NCBI GenBank assembly: GCA_030442055.1
Contig: JAUJEB010000004.1
Location: 248,001-312,000, forward strand
Direction of reading: 5' to 3'
Origin: Agaribacillus aureus
GTDB lineage: Bacteria > Bacteroidota > Bacteroidia > Cytophagales > Cyclobacteriaceae
Length of the DNA: 64,000 nt
In this document: piece after piece, positions 33,589 through 43,125 of the stretch
Layout: every line of letters starts with the position of its first letter
How positions within the stretch are numbered: position 1 is the first letter of the stretch
Made by a program: the position numbers and the translations under genes
The notes under the pieces: generated by a model
Databases searched by the model: none
What the model was told of the DNA's origin: nothing
Seen by the model: only the letters and a program-made list of their open reading frames with translations

Positions 33589-34446
33589 TTATTCGATTTT
33601 ATTTAACGCATAATGGACCGTCCATTGAACTTTTCTCAGAGCATCATTACGGCTGAAAAATCTCATTAAGCCGGTATTGAGTTCATCGCTATCAAGATAA
33701 GACCAATCATCCACCAACCGGAAACCGGGACTCCAATGTACAATCGCATCGCTATCCGGAATACCAAATTTAAAGCTGGTTCCGGCGCCTAGCTTCAACT
33801 CTTTTTTCAGCTTAAAATCCATTAATTTTTTCCGCCATCCGGTAAGCCATTTTGCGCTAAATACTTCAAAAACGATTTCAGGATTATTTAACTTTTCTTG
33901 TAACGCCATGAACAACCTTTTCACATCCCGCTCGTCACAATACATGAATACTCCTTCAGCCACCAGCATAACGTGCTCAGCTTCTATTTTTTCAATCCAA
34001 TCCAGGTCAAAGACAGATTGTGAAATCTGATTGTAATTTGCCTGTTCCTGAAATAATTGTTTTTTTATATTCATAATATCAGGTAGGTCAAGATCAAAAA
34101 AACTTATGCTGCCATTGTTTACGCGCTCAAACCTGTGGTCCAACCCACAACCAATATTCACAATCGCAGCATCGGGGTACTTCTCCATAAATTTTGTGAT
34201 ATAGCGATCATATTTTCTGGCGCGGAGCACCGTATAGGTAACTAAGCTGGGCCTGACTTTATTTTGAAACAGTTTTTTGTGCAAAGCACTTTTAGATTCC
34301 GAAAAATAGTCTTTCAGCACATTTAGTGTATTAACAGAACTTCTGTCATTTAAGATGGGAGTAGCAGACTGGGCGTCGATGGCATGGCATTGAAGTGTTA
34401 AAAACGCCGTTTCCGAAATGTCATTTATATCAATATTTAGCGCCAT
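33589..34446 (-). CDS. LCM-type SAM-dependent methyltransferase
   Basis: The 285-residue protein belongs to the leucine carboxyl methyltransferase/TcmP-like O-methyltransferase family. The SAM-binding motif I is AAIVNIGCGLDHRFERV at about residues 94-110, followed by FFDLDLPDIMNIKKQLF and the motif MLVAEGVFMYCDERDVKRLF. Some members methylate polyketide or other small-molecule carboxylates or hydroxyls. No biosynthetic cluster is nearby, so the substrate is unknown. It is separated from its neighbours by 200-300-base gaps. Confidence 0.88.
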   Translation of the reverse strand: MALNIDINDISETAFLTLQCHAIDAQSATPILNDRSSVNTLNVLKDYFSESKSALHKKLFQNKVRPSLVTYTVLRARKYDRYITKFMEKYPDAAIVNIGCGLDHRFERVNNGSISFFDLDLPDIMNIKKQLFQEQANYNQISQSVFDLDWIEKIEAEHVMLVAEGVFMYCDERDVKRLFMALQEKLNNPEIVFEVFSAKWLTGWRKKLMDFKLKKELKLGAGTSFKFGIPDSDAIVHWSPGFRLVDDWSYLDSDELNTGLMRFFSRNDALRKVQWTVHYALNKIE

Positions 34447-34726
34447 ATTTTAAAAAATTATGTTATCACGTTTTTCTATCGGGCTAATAACATAGGTGCA
34501 TGATGCTGTTTTCCTAAATATAGTGGAATAAAAAACACTCTGCCAAGTGCACTTTTTCAAAAAATAGAAAACAAAGATTCCGGCAAGACGCGCCTAGGTA
34601 CAAACCAAACTTTTGTGGAATGTTTACCGGTGGCCTTGTAAACAGGTCGATTGGTTTCTAAGGCACATGTGAGCAAAGCGCTGGGAGACAGGTTTAAACA
34701 ATTTTCTTTCCCACGCCGATAGCCAT

Positions 34727-34760
34727 AAAAAAGGCTATCTTACTAAAGACAGCCTTTTTT
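34727..34760. terminator. Bidirectional terminator after the DUF4347 gene
   Basis: AAAAAAGGCT pairs with AGCCTTTTTT, extended by TCTT/AAGA near the loop, and has T-runs in both directions. It sits just after the stop of the giant DUF4347 gene on the minus strand. The rest of the 331-base gap to the methyltransferase gene holds nothing recognisable. Confidence 0.85.
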
Positions 34761-34777
34761 TATGATCTATATTTACG

Positions 34778-37700
34778 CTACAGAATAATAACCTTATGTT
34801 TGGAGACAATACCGTTCTGATCCACTTCCAGAATATAAATACCCTTATGAAGTTCGGTATGTGCCTTAATTTTTTGATCTTTATTAAACTTACCGATTTC
34901 CACAAATTCATCGAGGAATACCTTCCCGGACATATCCAGAAGTCGAAGTTTTACTTTATTACGATTGTTAAGCGATACCAATCGAAGGTTGATGTTATCT
35001 TTGGTAGTAGGATTGGGGTATAAAGAAACCTGTAAATCAGGACCATCAAATTCAATCGTAACACTTTGTACAGGTGAGTACTCAAATTGTCCGTCGAAAT
35101 CAACTTGTCTCAAGCGATAATATGACGTTCCAAATAAAGGTCTTTGATCGGTATAGTCATAGTTAAGCACTTCATTGATTGTTCCATTACCATCTACTTT
35201 ACCGATTACCTCCCAGTTTTCTCCATTTTCAGAACGCTGTACTTCAAAAAAGTCATTATTAAGTTCACTGGCGGTTTGCCAATCGAGCAATACTCTATTA
35301 TTGTCCTCACGCGCTGTAAATGAAACCAGATCTACCGGAAGCGTATTGTCAGAGGTTGTACTACCAAATGTAAATGGACTAAAGCTGCTGACCCCTGTAA
35401 CCCTGATCCAACCCGGATCTACAGATGCTATAGCATTTTGACCCAAATTTTCCCAGACCGACCCATTGTAATGGGCAATTTGTAAATCTGCGAAGTCCTG
35501 TATTTCACTAAAACTTTGACTTTTCCAATAAAGTGTAACATCCGCGGATGAGACAGTTCCCGTATTAGTTAAATTCCAATACTCAAGTATACTGACGCGA
35601 TTCAGATCACCATTTGGATCACTTGTCATAAGTTGGTCCGTAACAATATAATTTCGTTGCAAATATTCAGCAGTAAATTCTGTAGCTGCATCACCGGTAA
35701 GGTTAGCAATAGCTAATGGCGCCCAGTCGGTGCCCTCACCTATGGGAAATTCAAAATCCGTATTACCAACCTTCGTCATCCGTCCGTCGACAAAACTAGC
35801 TGCAGAGGCACCCGTGGTTGAAGATCCACTATTCATAGTGAAGGTATTATCTTGTGTATCAATAATTCCATCGGTAAGTGTCAAAACACCGCTTACATTT
35901 TGTGGATCGTTCAGGAGAATATCTCCGCCCACATTGTTAATTGTTAAATTTTGCCAGTTATTCGTTCCTGTAATCTCCTGCCTGCTGGTACCCTGAAAAA
36001 CTACTGTACCGGAACCAATTGCGGCACTTCCCTTGTTGTCCCACTCACTACAAACATTCAAAGTGGCACCTACATTAAGGGTAAGCGATGCATTGGGTTG
36101 AATATAAATACTACCTACATTGGCCGAAGAAAAACCAGCACTTATGACTGGAAAGAAGCCTGAACCACCACTCACGTCAGGAATAATCGCCACATCGCTA
36201 CATCCAGGCACACCATTTGACCAGTTACCGGCTGTTTCCCAAGCCGTGGTTAAGGCGTTACCCGTCCAATTTGTTAAGGTATTTGGCACATAAAGGGCAA
36301 TGTCGTCAAACGCCAGACCATCTGAAAAAACACTACCGGGATTGATAGCTGCATTGTCATATTGTTCGAAACTAATTACGAATTGATCATTTAACGTTAA
36401 ACCAGCACCTGCTGCCAAAACATCTACATCCAGTACTATCTGATTCCAGGTTTCGTCTGCCGTTGAGCCAGGTGTTAAGGAATGCACCAACTGATAGCTG
36501 GCACCACCATCATCTGAGAAATAAATGGCATCCTGAGCACTTGTTTCATCAGCGTAATCCTTCCAATAGAATGACAGCTCCACCTGGGTCTGGCCGGATA
36601 GGTCAATACGCAGCATAGCTTCATTTAAGGTATTGACACCTGCCCCGTTATCCATTGTCATATGGTAATTACCTTGATAAGGTGTATCTTGAGTCGTTAC
36701 AATCGTACGACTGTTGCCGTTCCCTCCAATGGTCCACTCGTTGCCAAAGGCACCAGATTCAAATCCGGTAAAATATGGAAATGAAGCCATGTAGGTCGTC
36801 CTTAACTGTACATCATCAATGGCAAAACCATCATCCGGAATGTTATAGTTATCATTTTGAAGAAATCTTACCACAAAAGTACTATTCAGCGTAAGCCCGG
36901 CACCTGCTGCCAGGGCGTCAAGATCCAAAACTATTTGAGTATAGGTGGTGGTATAATTATCAGGATCTATCTCATGAACGTATGAAAAGGTTTGTCCCCC
37001 GTCATCAGATAGGTAGATACCGTCCACATTATTATCCTCATCACCAAAATCCTTAAAGTAGAAATCAAGGATTACGTCGGTCTGACCTGACAAATCAACA
37101 TGTAAGTCCGCATAATTAGTAGTTAGATTATCATCGGTAGTCACATCCATCGTCATATGGTATTGACCTGTGTTAGGCGTATTGGCGGTGGTAGTTTGTA
37201 TCCTCGTAAAGCCATTGTTACCGGCAGTTACCCACTCTTCCGGGAAATAACCCAACTCAAAGCCATGGGAATATGGAAAACTGGCGTATACCGGTCCTCT
37301 CTTCACCTCAATATTATCAAAGGCAAAACCATCATTTCCCGCTATGGTACGGTTATCATGTTGCAGAAATCTAATAACAAATGTACTATTTAAAGTAAGT
37401 CCGGCACTTGCGGCCAGCGCATCAATATCCAAGCGTATATAGCTCCAGACGTTGTTAACAAAGTCGCCGGGATCTATTTCAAAAACATAAGAGAAATTTG
37501 ATCCCCCATCATCCGATAAGTAGATACCATCCACATTGAAATCCTCATCACCAAAATCTTTAAAGTTGAAGTCGAGAACAACGTTTGTTTGACCGGCAAG
37601 GTTTATATACAAATCTGCATTATTGGTTGCATAGTTGTTGTTGGTATTCACGTCCATAGTCATATGATAACTACCTGCACTGGGCGTGTTAGCGGTAGTA

Positions 37701-39535
37701 ACCTGGACGCGACCAAAAGCATTGGAACTGGAGATATCCCACTCCGTCCCAAAGTCGCCTGTTTCAAAACCTGTACTATAGGGGAAACTGGCATATTCCG
37801 GTGGTCCATCAACACTACGGCTGCCGGCGGGCGCAGTGGCCACAGGTGTCCTGGCAATGCTGTTTACGGTAATCGTTGCACATTCAGCGTCTACCAGATT
37901 ACCACCGGTAGCGCTTCCCTCAATATCATAAACCACCCAGAAATAATTCGTTCCGGTAACCAATGCTTGTGATCCTGTCACCGAAAAAGAGCCATTTGGG
38001 CCTGATACCGTAGATCCAAATTGTGTACCTGTCACGAAGGTTGCGCTGGCACCTGTATAATAAACTTTTGCGTTGGTTATATCATTGGCCGCATCGGTTG
38101 ATCCGTTTGTGCTTAATTGAAGCGCAGTAGCATTTATTGGCGAAGCCCCTCCGGTTACAAACACTTCCACTTCAATTATCTGAGCATCAGTTGCACCTTG
38201 CGGAACCTGTGTGGTTATCGTTTGGAGTGTGTTACTGGTGATATAACTCATATTTTGGCTGGGATCAACAAAACGTATTGATGATATACCAGCAAGCGAT
38301 GCGGTGTTATAAGAATATGTCAAAAAATTAGAACCGTTCCTATTTATTCCAATTGTTGCACTATTTCCATTATCATAGGTGGCATCACCAAATACCGTAT
38401 CGTCATAAACAAAATCAATGTTATTACTGCCCTCATACAAAATTACCTCTAATGTCACAGTCCCGGTAGAAAATGAACTCCAATGTTCAAACCTATCATA
38501 TTGAATGATAAACCTTCGATTTGGCGCTGTTCCCCTGGTTTCATAATAGATGGTACCATCATATAAATCATCCCAAAAAGGGGCAATTAATGCAGTACCT
38601 ATTGGGAAATTGACATTGCTATAAGTAATGTTTCCCGTGGTCTGTCCAAATCGAATAGCGCCGTTGGCGCCAATCCTTAAGTTGGCAGAGGTAAGACCAT
38701 AAAAATTAAAGGAAAAGGGCATTGTTACATTATGTTCCTCCTCATCCGTTCCGGCAAGCGCCGTACCAGACCCACTAATATCCTCAAATGTTACCGTACC
38801 ACCGGTTTCATCCGAATCTATAAAAGTATAACCGTAATTGTCGGCACCTCCGGTAGTCAGCAAATGCGGATAATGTGCGGGAAATTTGTTTTTATTAAAA
38901 AGGTTTGAGGCAGAAATGCTTCCTTTTTTATGTTCCAGCTCCCAATCCCCGCCTAGCTCCAGGTTACCGGTTTGGTCGTCTGAAGCAGCTATATCCAGCC
39001 CTGTGGCATCTTCGAGCATAGCAATAAATCTTTCTCCGTTCTTTCCTGAAACTACTCTACAACTATAAACTAAAAGGTCATAGTCACTTACAAATGCATT
39101 TTTCCAGGTGGCAAGTTGCTCCTTAAACAAAGCAATATTATGCGAGGTAAGGTAGGTATTACCCAATTGAAAACCGCCGGGTTTACCATGCGATATCACA
39201 TGCATATTGAGAAATCCCTGCTTTTCTTTTAAAATCGCCGTTATTTCATCAATACCATTTTTTTTGTGATTAAGTACATGAATCTCCGCGTTATCAATAC
39301 CTTGTAGCAGTGACTGATAATCTTCCACATTGTCATTGATAAAAACAATGGATTTGGATGAGTTAACAGAAGCCTTCTGATTTTCCAGGATATTTCCCGG
39401 GTTTACAAAGTCTGTTTCAGCCATCGTAAAGCAAAAAGCCAACGAGAATAGGATCACTATGGGTATAAATAATGACCGAATCCCTGAAATAAATAAATCA
39501 CTGCTCCTCTTCTTTAATAGTTTATTGCTTTTCAT
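34778..39535 (-). CDS. Giant exported DUF4347 protein with MAM-like repeats and T9SS sorting domain
   Basis: The 1585-residue protein starts at the ATG of MKSNKLLKKRSSDLFISGIR; an upstream ATG would add 18 residues ahead of the signal anchor. After the signal comes a DUF4347 domain (about residues 60-220) with a caspase-like His-Gly and Cys pair (MHVISHGKPGGFQ and LLVYSCRVV). A beta-rich region follows, then three tandem domains of about 165 residues resembling MAM or adhesion modules, then a G8/autotransporter-like stretch (NLTINNVGGDILLNDPQNVS). The C-terminal type IX sorting domain contains VSLYPNPTTKDNINLRL and ends KHKVIIL. It is probably secreted and attached to the cell surface. The order of modules suggests a self-processing adhesin. 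Confidence 0.85.
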   Translation of the reverse strand: MKSNKLLKKRSSDLFISGIRSLFIPIVILFSLAFCFTMAETDFVNPGNILENQKASVNSSKSIVFINDNVEDYQSLLQGIDNAEIHVLNHKKNGIDEITAILKEKQGFLNMHVISHGKPGGFQLGNTYLTSHNIALFKEQLATWKNAFVSDYDLLVYSCRVVSGKNGERFIAMLEDATGLDIAASDDQTGNLELGGDWELEHKKGSISASNLFNKNKFPAHYPHLLTTGGADNYGYTFIDSDETGGTVTFEDISGSGTALAGTDEEEHNVTMPFSFNFYGLTSANLRIGANGAIRFGQTTGNITYSNVNFPIGTALIAPFWDDLYDGTIYYETRGTAPNRRFIIQYDRFEHWSSFSTGTVTLEVILYEGSNNIDFVYDDTVFGDATYDNGNSATIGINRNGSNFLTYSYNTASLAGISSIRFVDPSQNMSYITSNTLQTITTQVPQGATDAQIIEVEVFVTGGASPINATALQLSTNGSTDAANDITNAKVYYTGASATFVTGTQFGSTVSGPNGSFSVTGSQALVTGTNYFWVVYDIEGSATGGNLVDAECATITVNSIARTPVATAPAGSRSVDGPPEYASFPYSTGFETGDFGTEWDISSSNAFGRVQVTTANTPSAGSYHMTMDVNTNNNYATNNADLYINLAGQTNVVLDFNFKDFGDEDFNVDGIYLSDDGGSNFSYVFEIDPGDFVNNVWSYIRLDIDALAASAGLTLNSTFVIRFLQHDNRTIAGNDGFAFDNIEVKRGPVYASFPYSHGFELGYFPEEWVTAGNNGFTRIQTTTANTPNTGQYHMTMDVTTDDNLTTNYADLHVDLSGQTDVILDFYFKDFGDEDNNVDGIYLSDDGGQTFSYVHEIDPDNYTTTYTQIVLDLDALAAGAGLTLNSTFVVRFLQNDNYNIPDDGFAIDDVQLRTTYMASFPYFTGFESGAFGNEWTIGGNGNSRTIVTTQDTPYQGNYHMTMDNGAGVNTLNEAMLRIDLSGQTQVELSFYWKDYADETSAQDAIYFSDDGGASYQLVHSLTPGSTADETWNQIVLDVDVLAAGAGLTLNDQFVISFEQYDNAAINPGSVFSDGLAFDDIALYVPNTLTNWTGNALTTAWETAGNWSNGVPGCSDVAIIPDVSGGSGFFPVISAGFSSANVGSIYIQPNASLTLNVGATLNVCSEWDNKGSAAIGSGTVVFQGTSRQEITGTNNWQNLTINNVGGDILLNDPQNVSGVLTLTDGIIDTQDNTFTMNSGSSTTGASAASFVDGRMTKVGNTDFEFPIGEGTDWAPLAIANLTGDAATEFTAEYLQRNYIVTDQLMTSDPNGDLNRVSILEYWNLTNTGTVSSADVTLYWKSQSFSEIQDFADLQIAHYNGSVWENLGQNAIASVDPGWIRVTGVSSFSPFTFGSTTSDNTLPVDLVSFTAREDNNRVLLDWQTASELNNDFFEVQRSENGENWEVIGKVDGNGTINEVLNYDYTDQRPLFGTSYYRLRQVDFDGQFEYSPVQSVTIEFDGPDLQVSLYPNPTTKDNINLRLVSLNNRNKVKLRLLDMSGKVFLDEFVEIGKFNKDQKIKAHTELHKGIYILEVDQNGIVSKHKVIIL
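36281..37795 (-). repeat. Three tandem MAM-like domain repeats in the DUF4347 protein
   Basis: Three coding repeats of about 165-169 codons run from 37795, 37288 and 36793 (downward). Each starts with Y-(M)-A-S-F-P-Y, contains G-x-Y-H-M-T-M-D and D-x-I-Y-x-S-D-D-G-G, and ends with D-G-x-A-x-D-D/N-I. Repeats one and two are more similar to each other than to the third. The boundaries are approximate. Confidence 0.75.
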
Positions 39536-40292
39536 ACTTTTGAGAATAAGGTTATACTTCGATCTTGCATGACAACCAAATGTTGCCACAAAATCAACAG
39601 CTCATATTTTAACCCAATACAAAACTATTGAATAAAAACCCATCGCTCTTTTCAAAATAGTGGGGACTCCAATGGATGTTATAAAAGCAGTAGAATAAAA
39701 CTTTTTTATTTACATACTAACGGTTAGCACAAACCGAAAAAGATTCGTTCACCATTGATAAAATTCAACATTTCCCAATTTGGTAGATTTGAGAATATTG
39801 CATGTTCCAACAAATAATTTTTGCTGATTTTGATATTAAATTATTGAAAAGCAGGTGAATGAATTAGGGAGTTTTAAGTAAAAAGTCAATGCCAGCGCTT
39901 TGAAGGCAGAAGTGACGTATTAGCAAAACATCCTTCAAATAATCCTAAATTTTCTAAAGAAAAATACATGATTCCACAAAACATTGATACCTGACTTAGG
40001 AGATAATTTCTGATGTCAAGTTTAGTCACCTATGTCCAAATTAATCACAAATCAACCGGCTTTTCTTTCACAATAATGGTATTTCTTACACCAAATGTAC
40101 ATCGGCCGGATTCCTGTCGAAATCAGACAAACTAAAAATTGTTTAATTAAAAATTGATATAATACAAAAAATAAAAAGTATTTACTAAGAGTTTTTCCTA
40201 ATTTCATGGCCAAACTACAGCCTGCAGATCTTAAAATAATCGCCATAAACCCCGATTGTAACAGGTGTTTATCGATCGGCGTTATACAAGTT
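39536..40292. other. Long intergenic stretch upstream of the giant gene
   Basis: About 750 AT-rich bases. A minus-strand TAGTTTTG box at 39620-39627 (TAnnTTTG form) could drive the DUF4347 gene. A 64-codon minus-strand frame at 40052-40246 is hydrophobic and basic but shows no family pattern and is not called. No repeats or RNA structures were recognised. Confidence 0.4.
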
Positions 40293-41111
40293 TTACCTAA
40301 TTTTTGTAGTGCTTTTCCTATTGCTTAGTTTGAGATAAAAATAGAAGGCTACTGCCCATAAAACAATAGCTATAAACTGGGAGTGTGATAGGTACCCATC
40401 AATGATAAAACCCCTTACCAGATCTCCTCTAAAAATTTCGATAATACCTCTGCCAATTGAATATAACATGATATATGATAAAAAAACCTGCCCATCAAAT
40501 GCTTTTTTGTTTTTGATGATTACCAGGATTACCAATATGGCCAGGATCATGATGGCACTATAAAGCTGGGTTGGGTGCAGCGGCGTATTTAAGGGCTTTG
40601 CCTGACATAACGGATCGGTAAACACAACGGAAAATATCCCATCATGCACGTGTCCGTAACAGCATCCGGCATTAAAACAGCCCAATCTACCGAAAAAATG
40701 AACAATACAGGTAGTGATGGCTATAATGTCCAACATTTTTAGAATCGGTATTTTATTTATCTTAAAAAAAATGATGATACTCGTCACGGAAAAAATCAAT
40801 GATCCATAGAAAACAAAGCCGTTTCCCGGATCTTTTATCATATTAGCCGGATCGCCAAAATAGTAAGCCGGGTTTTCAAAATAAAAAAATAGCTTACCAC
40901 CAACAAAGGCTGTTATCAAAATTAACAACAGCATATTATTAGTAATATGATAAGCAACTCCCAATTCCCGTTTGGCTTGAATACCGGTATAAATTGCGCC
41001 CAGAACTGTTCCCAGGGCTATTAATGCACCATACGAATAAATAGTAATTTGATCTGGGAAGAATTTTTGAAGAAATTCCGGAGTGCTAAATTGGAATAAT
41101 ACCGGATGCAT
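40293..41111 (-). CDS. lgt: Prolipoprotein diacylglyceryl transferase Lgt
   Basis: The 272-residue membrane protein has seven hydrophobic helices and the Lgt signature HFFGRLGCFNAGCCYGH in the middle, with the conserved arginine, asparagine and glycines. SIGRGIIEIFRGD occurs near the end. It transfers the diacylglyceryl group from phosphatidylglycerol to the lipobox cysteine, the first step of lipoprotein maturation. Its gene starts 15 bases after the stop of the purine nucleoside phosphorylase gene on the same strand, so the two form an operon. This fits the many lipoproteins predicted in the window. Confidence 0.96.
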   Translation of the reverse strand: MHPVLFQFSTPEFLQKFFPDQITIYSYGALIALGTVLGAIYTGIQAKRELGVAYHITNNMLLLILITAFVGGKLFFYFENPAYYFGDPANMIKDPGNGFVFYGSLIFSVTSIIIFFKINKIPILKMLDIIAITTCIVHFFGRLGCFNAGCCYGHVHDGIFSVVFTDPLCQAKPLNTPLHPTQLYSAIMILAILVILVIIKNKKAFDGQVFLSYIMLYSIGRGIIEIFRGDLVRGFIIDGYLSHSQFIAIVLWAVAFYFYLKLSNRKSTTKIR

Positions 41112-41126
41112 GACTAACGGTTCAGT

Positions 41127-41939
41127 TTATTGTAGTCTGACCAGTTCTTTGACAATCTTAGTCATGCCTGGTTCTGCCTTCATAGCCGCGGCAATGATTT
41201 CCGGTACGGAGACCTTTTTTAAGGTTTCGGGGATGCATAAATCGGTAATTGCCGATATGGCAAAGCAGGGCATTTCCATATGCTGGGCCACAATGACTTC
41301 GGGGACGGTGGACATACCTACGGCATCAGCGCCAATAATCCGCAAATATTTATATTCAGCCCTGGTTTCCAGGTTAGGTCCCGTCACAGCGGCGTAAACA
41401 CCCTGATGAACATTTAAGTCGTGCTTTTGCGCAATTTCCATAGCCTGCTGAATTAACTTTAAGTCGTACGGTTCACTCATGTCCGGAAATCTACCTCCAA
41501 ACTCATCCATATTCTCGCCTGTTAACGGATTTTCAGGCATAAGATTAATATGATCCTTAATAATCATCAGATCACTGATCTGGTAATTTTTGTCCAATCC
41601 ACCCGCAGCATTTGATACAAACAACTTTTTGATGCCCAACAATTTCATCACCCGTAGTGGAAATGTAACCTGCTGCATGCTGTAACCTTCATAATAATGA
41701 AATCTCCCCTGCATGACTACCACCTGCTTACCAGCCAATTCTCCAAAAATCAATTTGCCTTTGTGACTTTCAACGGTAGATACCGGAAAATCCGGAATGT
41801 CTTCATAATGAATAACCTCGCTTACCTCTACCTCCGTCACCAGAGACCCTAACCCTGTTCCCAATATGATCCCAAATTCCGGATTGGTTTGTATTCTTTC
41901 CTGTATGTATGTGTAAGCAGCCTTAATTTTTTCAAGCAT
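41127..41939 (-). CDS. Purine nucleoside phosphorylase
   Basis: The 270-residue protein starts at the ATG of MLEKIKAAYTYIQERIQTNP; a longer frame adds ten residues without family support. It contains the trimeric PNP motifs: GIILGTGLGSLVTEVEVSEV, VESHKGKLIFGELAGKQVVV, MQGRFHYYEGYSMQQVTFPL, NAAGGLDKNYQISDLMII and GMSTVPEVIVAQHMEMPCFA. It cleaves inosine and guanosine by phosphorolysis in purine salvage. It lies upstream of lgt in an operon. A minus-strand TATATTTG box at 41967-41974 is a plausible promoter. Confidence 0.94.
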   Translation of the reverse strand: MLEKIKAAYTYIQERIQTNPEFGIILGTGLGSLVTEVEVSEVIHYEDIPDFPVSTVESHKGKLIFGELAGKQVVVMQGRFHYYEGYSMQQVTFPLRVMKLLGIKKLFVSNAAGGLDKNYQISDLMIIKDHINLMPENPLTGENMDEFGGRFPDMSEPYDLKLIQQAMEIAQKHDLNVHQGVYAAVTGPNLETRAEYKYLRIIGADAVGMSTVPEVIVAQHMEMPCFAISAITDLCIPETLKKVSVPEIIAAAMKAEPGMTKIVKELVRLQ

Positions 41940-41966
41940 TATTAATAATTTTAGTTCTCTAAACGT

Positions 41967-41974
41967 CAAATATA
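41967..41974 (-). promoter_or_regulatory. Candidate -7 box for the pnp-lgt operon
   Basis: The plus-strand CAAATATA reads TATATTTG on the minus strand, matching TAnnTTTG, 28 bases before the PNP start. A TTTG lies 23 bases further upstream, a little far from the usual 19-21. Confidence 0.5.
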
Positions 41975-42044
41975 CTATTAACCGTTATTAATTAAATCAA
42001 ACTTTTGCTAATTAGTTCAACAACCGATAGAAATCAAATGCGGC

Positions 42045-42794
42045 ATGATCAATATCTCAATTTTCCTCAGTTTACTATTATTAATGGTGATTCCTCAAGA
42101 CAATAATGACTTTAAAAACCGGCAATTAAAGTATACAAGGGTCAAAAGCGCATACGCAGAAAAGCGACAAACGATAAAATCTCTGTTATCCACAAAGGGA
42201 ATTAGCGACGACAAATTTTTACTTTTTATAAGAATCTTCAAAAAAGAGGAGGTAATGGAAGTCTGGGTGAAAGGAAGTCATCACCATCGCTATCAGCATT
42301 TGAAAGACTATAAATTTTGCGCAAACTCAGGACGCCTCGGACCAAAAAGAAAAAGTGGAGACAGGCAAATACCAGAAGGATTCTATTTCATTGACCGGTT
42401 TAATCCCGTCAGTAATTTCCATTTATCGTTGGGCATTAATTATCCCAACCGATCAGATAAGACCCTGGGTCACAAGGAGAATCCCGGCGGTGACATATTT
42501 TTACATGGGGGGTGTGCCACCATTGGATGTGTCCCGATCACCGATGATAAAATTAAAGGTCTTTATATTTTAGCGGTAGAAGCTAAAAACAATGGGCAAA
42601 ACAAAATTCCTGTTCATATATTTCCGGGCCGGGCAATCAAAGAGGCGCAATGGCGCAAGCTTTCAGCTTCAGCGGACGATGGGTTGGTTCATTTTTGGAA
42701 GAATTTGAAACCCGGTTATGATCATTTTGAGAAAAATCGCCAGATTCCCGGCATAAAGGTTAAACAAAATGGGGATTATTATATGGCAGAATAG
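42045..42794 (+). CDS. YkuD-type L,D-transpeptidase family protein
   Basis: The 249-residue protein has a short hydrophobic N-terminus (MINISIFLSLLLLMVIPQDN) that may be a signal sequence. It contains the YkuD catalytic motif FLHGGCATIGCVPITDD with the active-site cysteine in TIGC and the upstream histidine, and the region RQIPEGFYFIDRFNPVSNFH shared with murein L,D-transpeptidases. Such enzymes cross-link or anchor to peptidoglycan in the periplasm. It is divergent from the pnp-lgt operon, and the SRP RNA gene follows on the same strand. Confidence 0.9.
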   Translation: MINISIFLSLLLLMVIPQDNNDFKNRQLKYTRVKSAYAEKRQTIKSLLSTKGISDDKFLLFIRIFKKEEVMEVWVKGSHHHRYQHLKDYKFCANSGRLGPKRKSGDRQIPEGFYFIDRFNPVSNFHLSLGINYPNRSDKTLGHKENPGGDIFLHGGCATIGCVPITDDKIKGLYILAVEAKNNGQNKIPVHIFPGRAIKEAQWRKLSASADDGLVHFWKNLKPGYDHFEKNRQIPGIKVKQNGDYYMAE

Positions 42795-42917
42795 TCTTCG
42801 GAGAATTGCTAACTGGCAAGTCATCCCACAAATCTGGCTTAGCAGGTCATTTTGATTAAACCGTGAGTTTATTTTGAATTATCCATCAATTTTTTAGAAA
42901 GAATGTCCAAAAGTAAT

Positions 42918-42925
42918 TAACTTTG
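42918..42925 (+). promoter_or_regulatory. -7 box of the SRP RNA gene
   Basis: TAACTTTG is an exact TAnnTTTG match ending five bases before the predicted RNA 5' end near 42930, as expected for a strong stable-RNA promoter. The -33 region is less clear. Confidence 0.7.
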
Positions 42926-42927
42926 CA

Positions 42928-43024
42928 ATGGCAAATCGATACGACCAGCTCCTGTCGAACTCCCCCAGGTCCGGAAGGAAGCAAGGGTAGATGGTTGAGC
43001 GGTGCGATATCTGGTTTGCCTTTT
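42928..43024 (+). ncRNA. ffs: 4.5S-type signal recognition particle RNA
   Basis: The region carries the conserved bacterial SRP RNA core: the tetraloop GGAA with CCAGGTCCGGAAGGAAGCA and the asymmetric internal loop. The ends GGCAAAT (from 42930) and GGTTTGCC (43013-43020) pair to close the hairpin. A run of T follows directly as terminator. The size, about 95 bases, fits the small SRP RNA. It binds Ffh and acts in co-translational membrane targeting. Confidence 0.95.
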
Positions 43025-43125
43025 TTATTATACCGCTGATTTAGAAGTCCATATCGCAATAACTCTTTACTGACCGGTTTAACTTAATCTATTAATTTTA
43101 TCAGACAATCCTAAAATTTTAAAAT

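Noticed and set aside
37589-37972. 127-codon plus-strand frame inside the DUF4347 gene
   Set aside because: It is an antisense shadow of the repeat-encoding region; similar shadows arise in the other repeat copies.
40052-40246. 64-codon hydrophobic minus-strand frame after lgt
   Set aside because: No family pattern, no clear start context, low-complexity AT-rich sequence. I considered a YidD-like gene, but the cysteine and PTCS motifs are absent.
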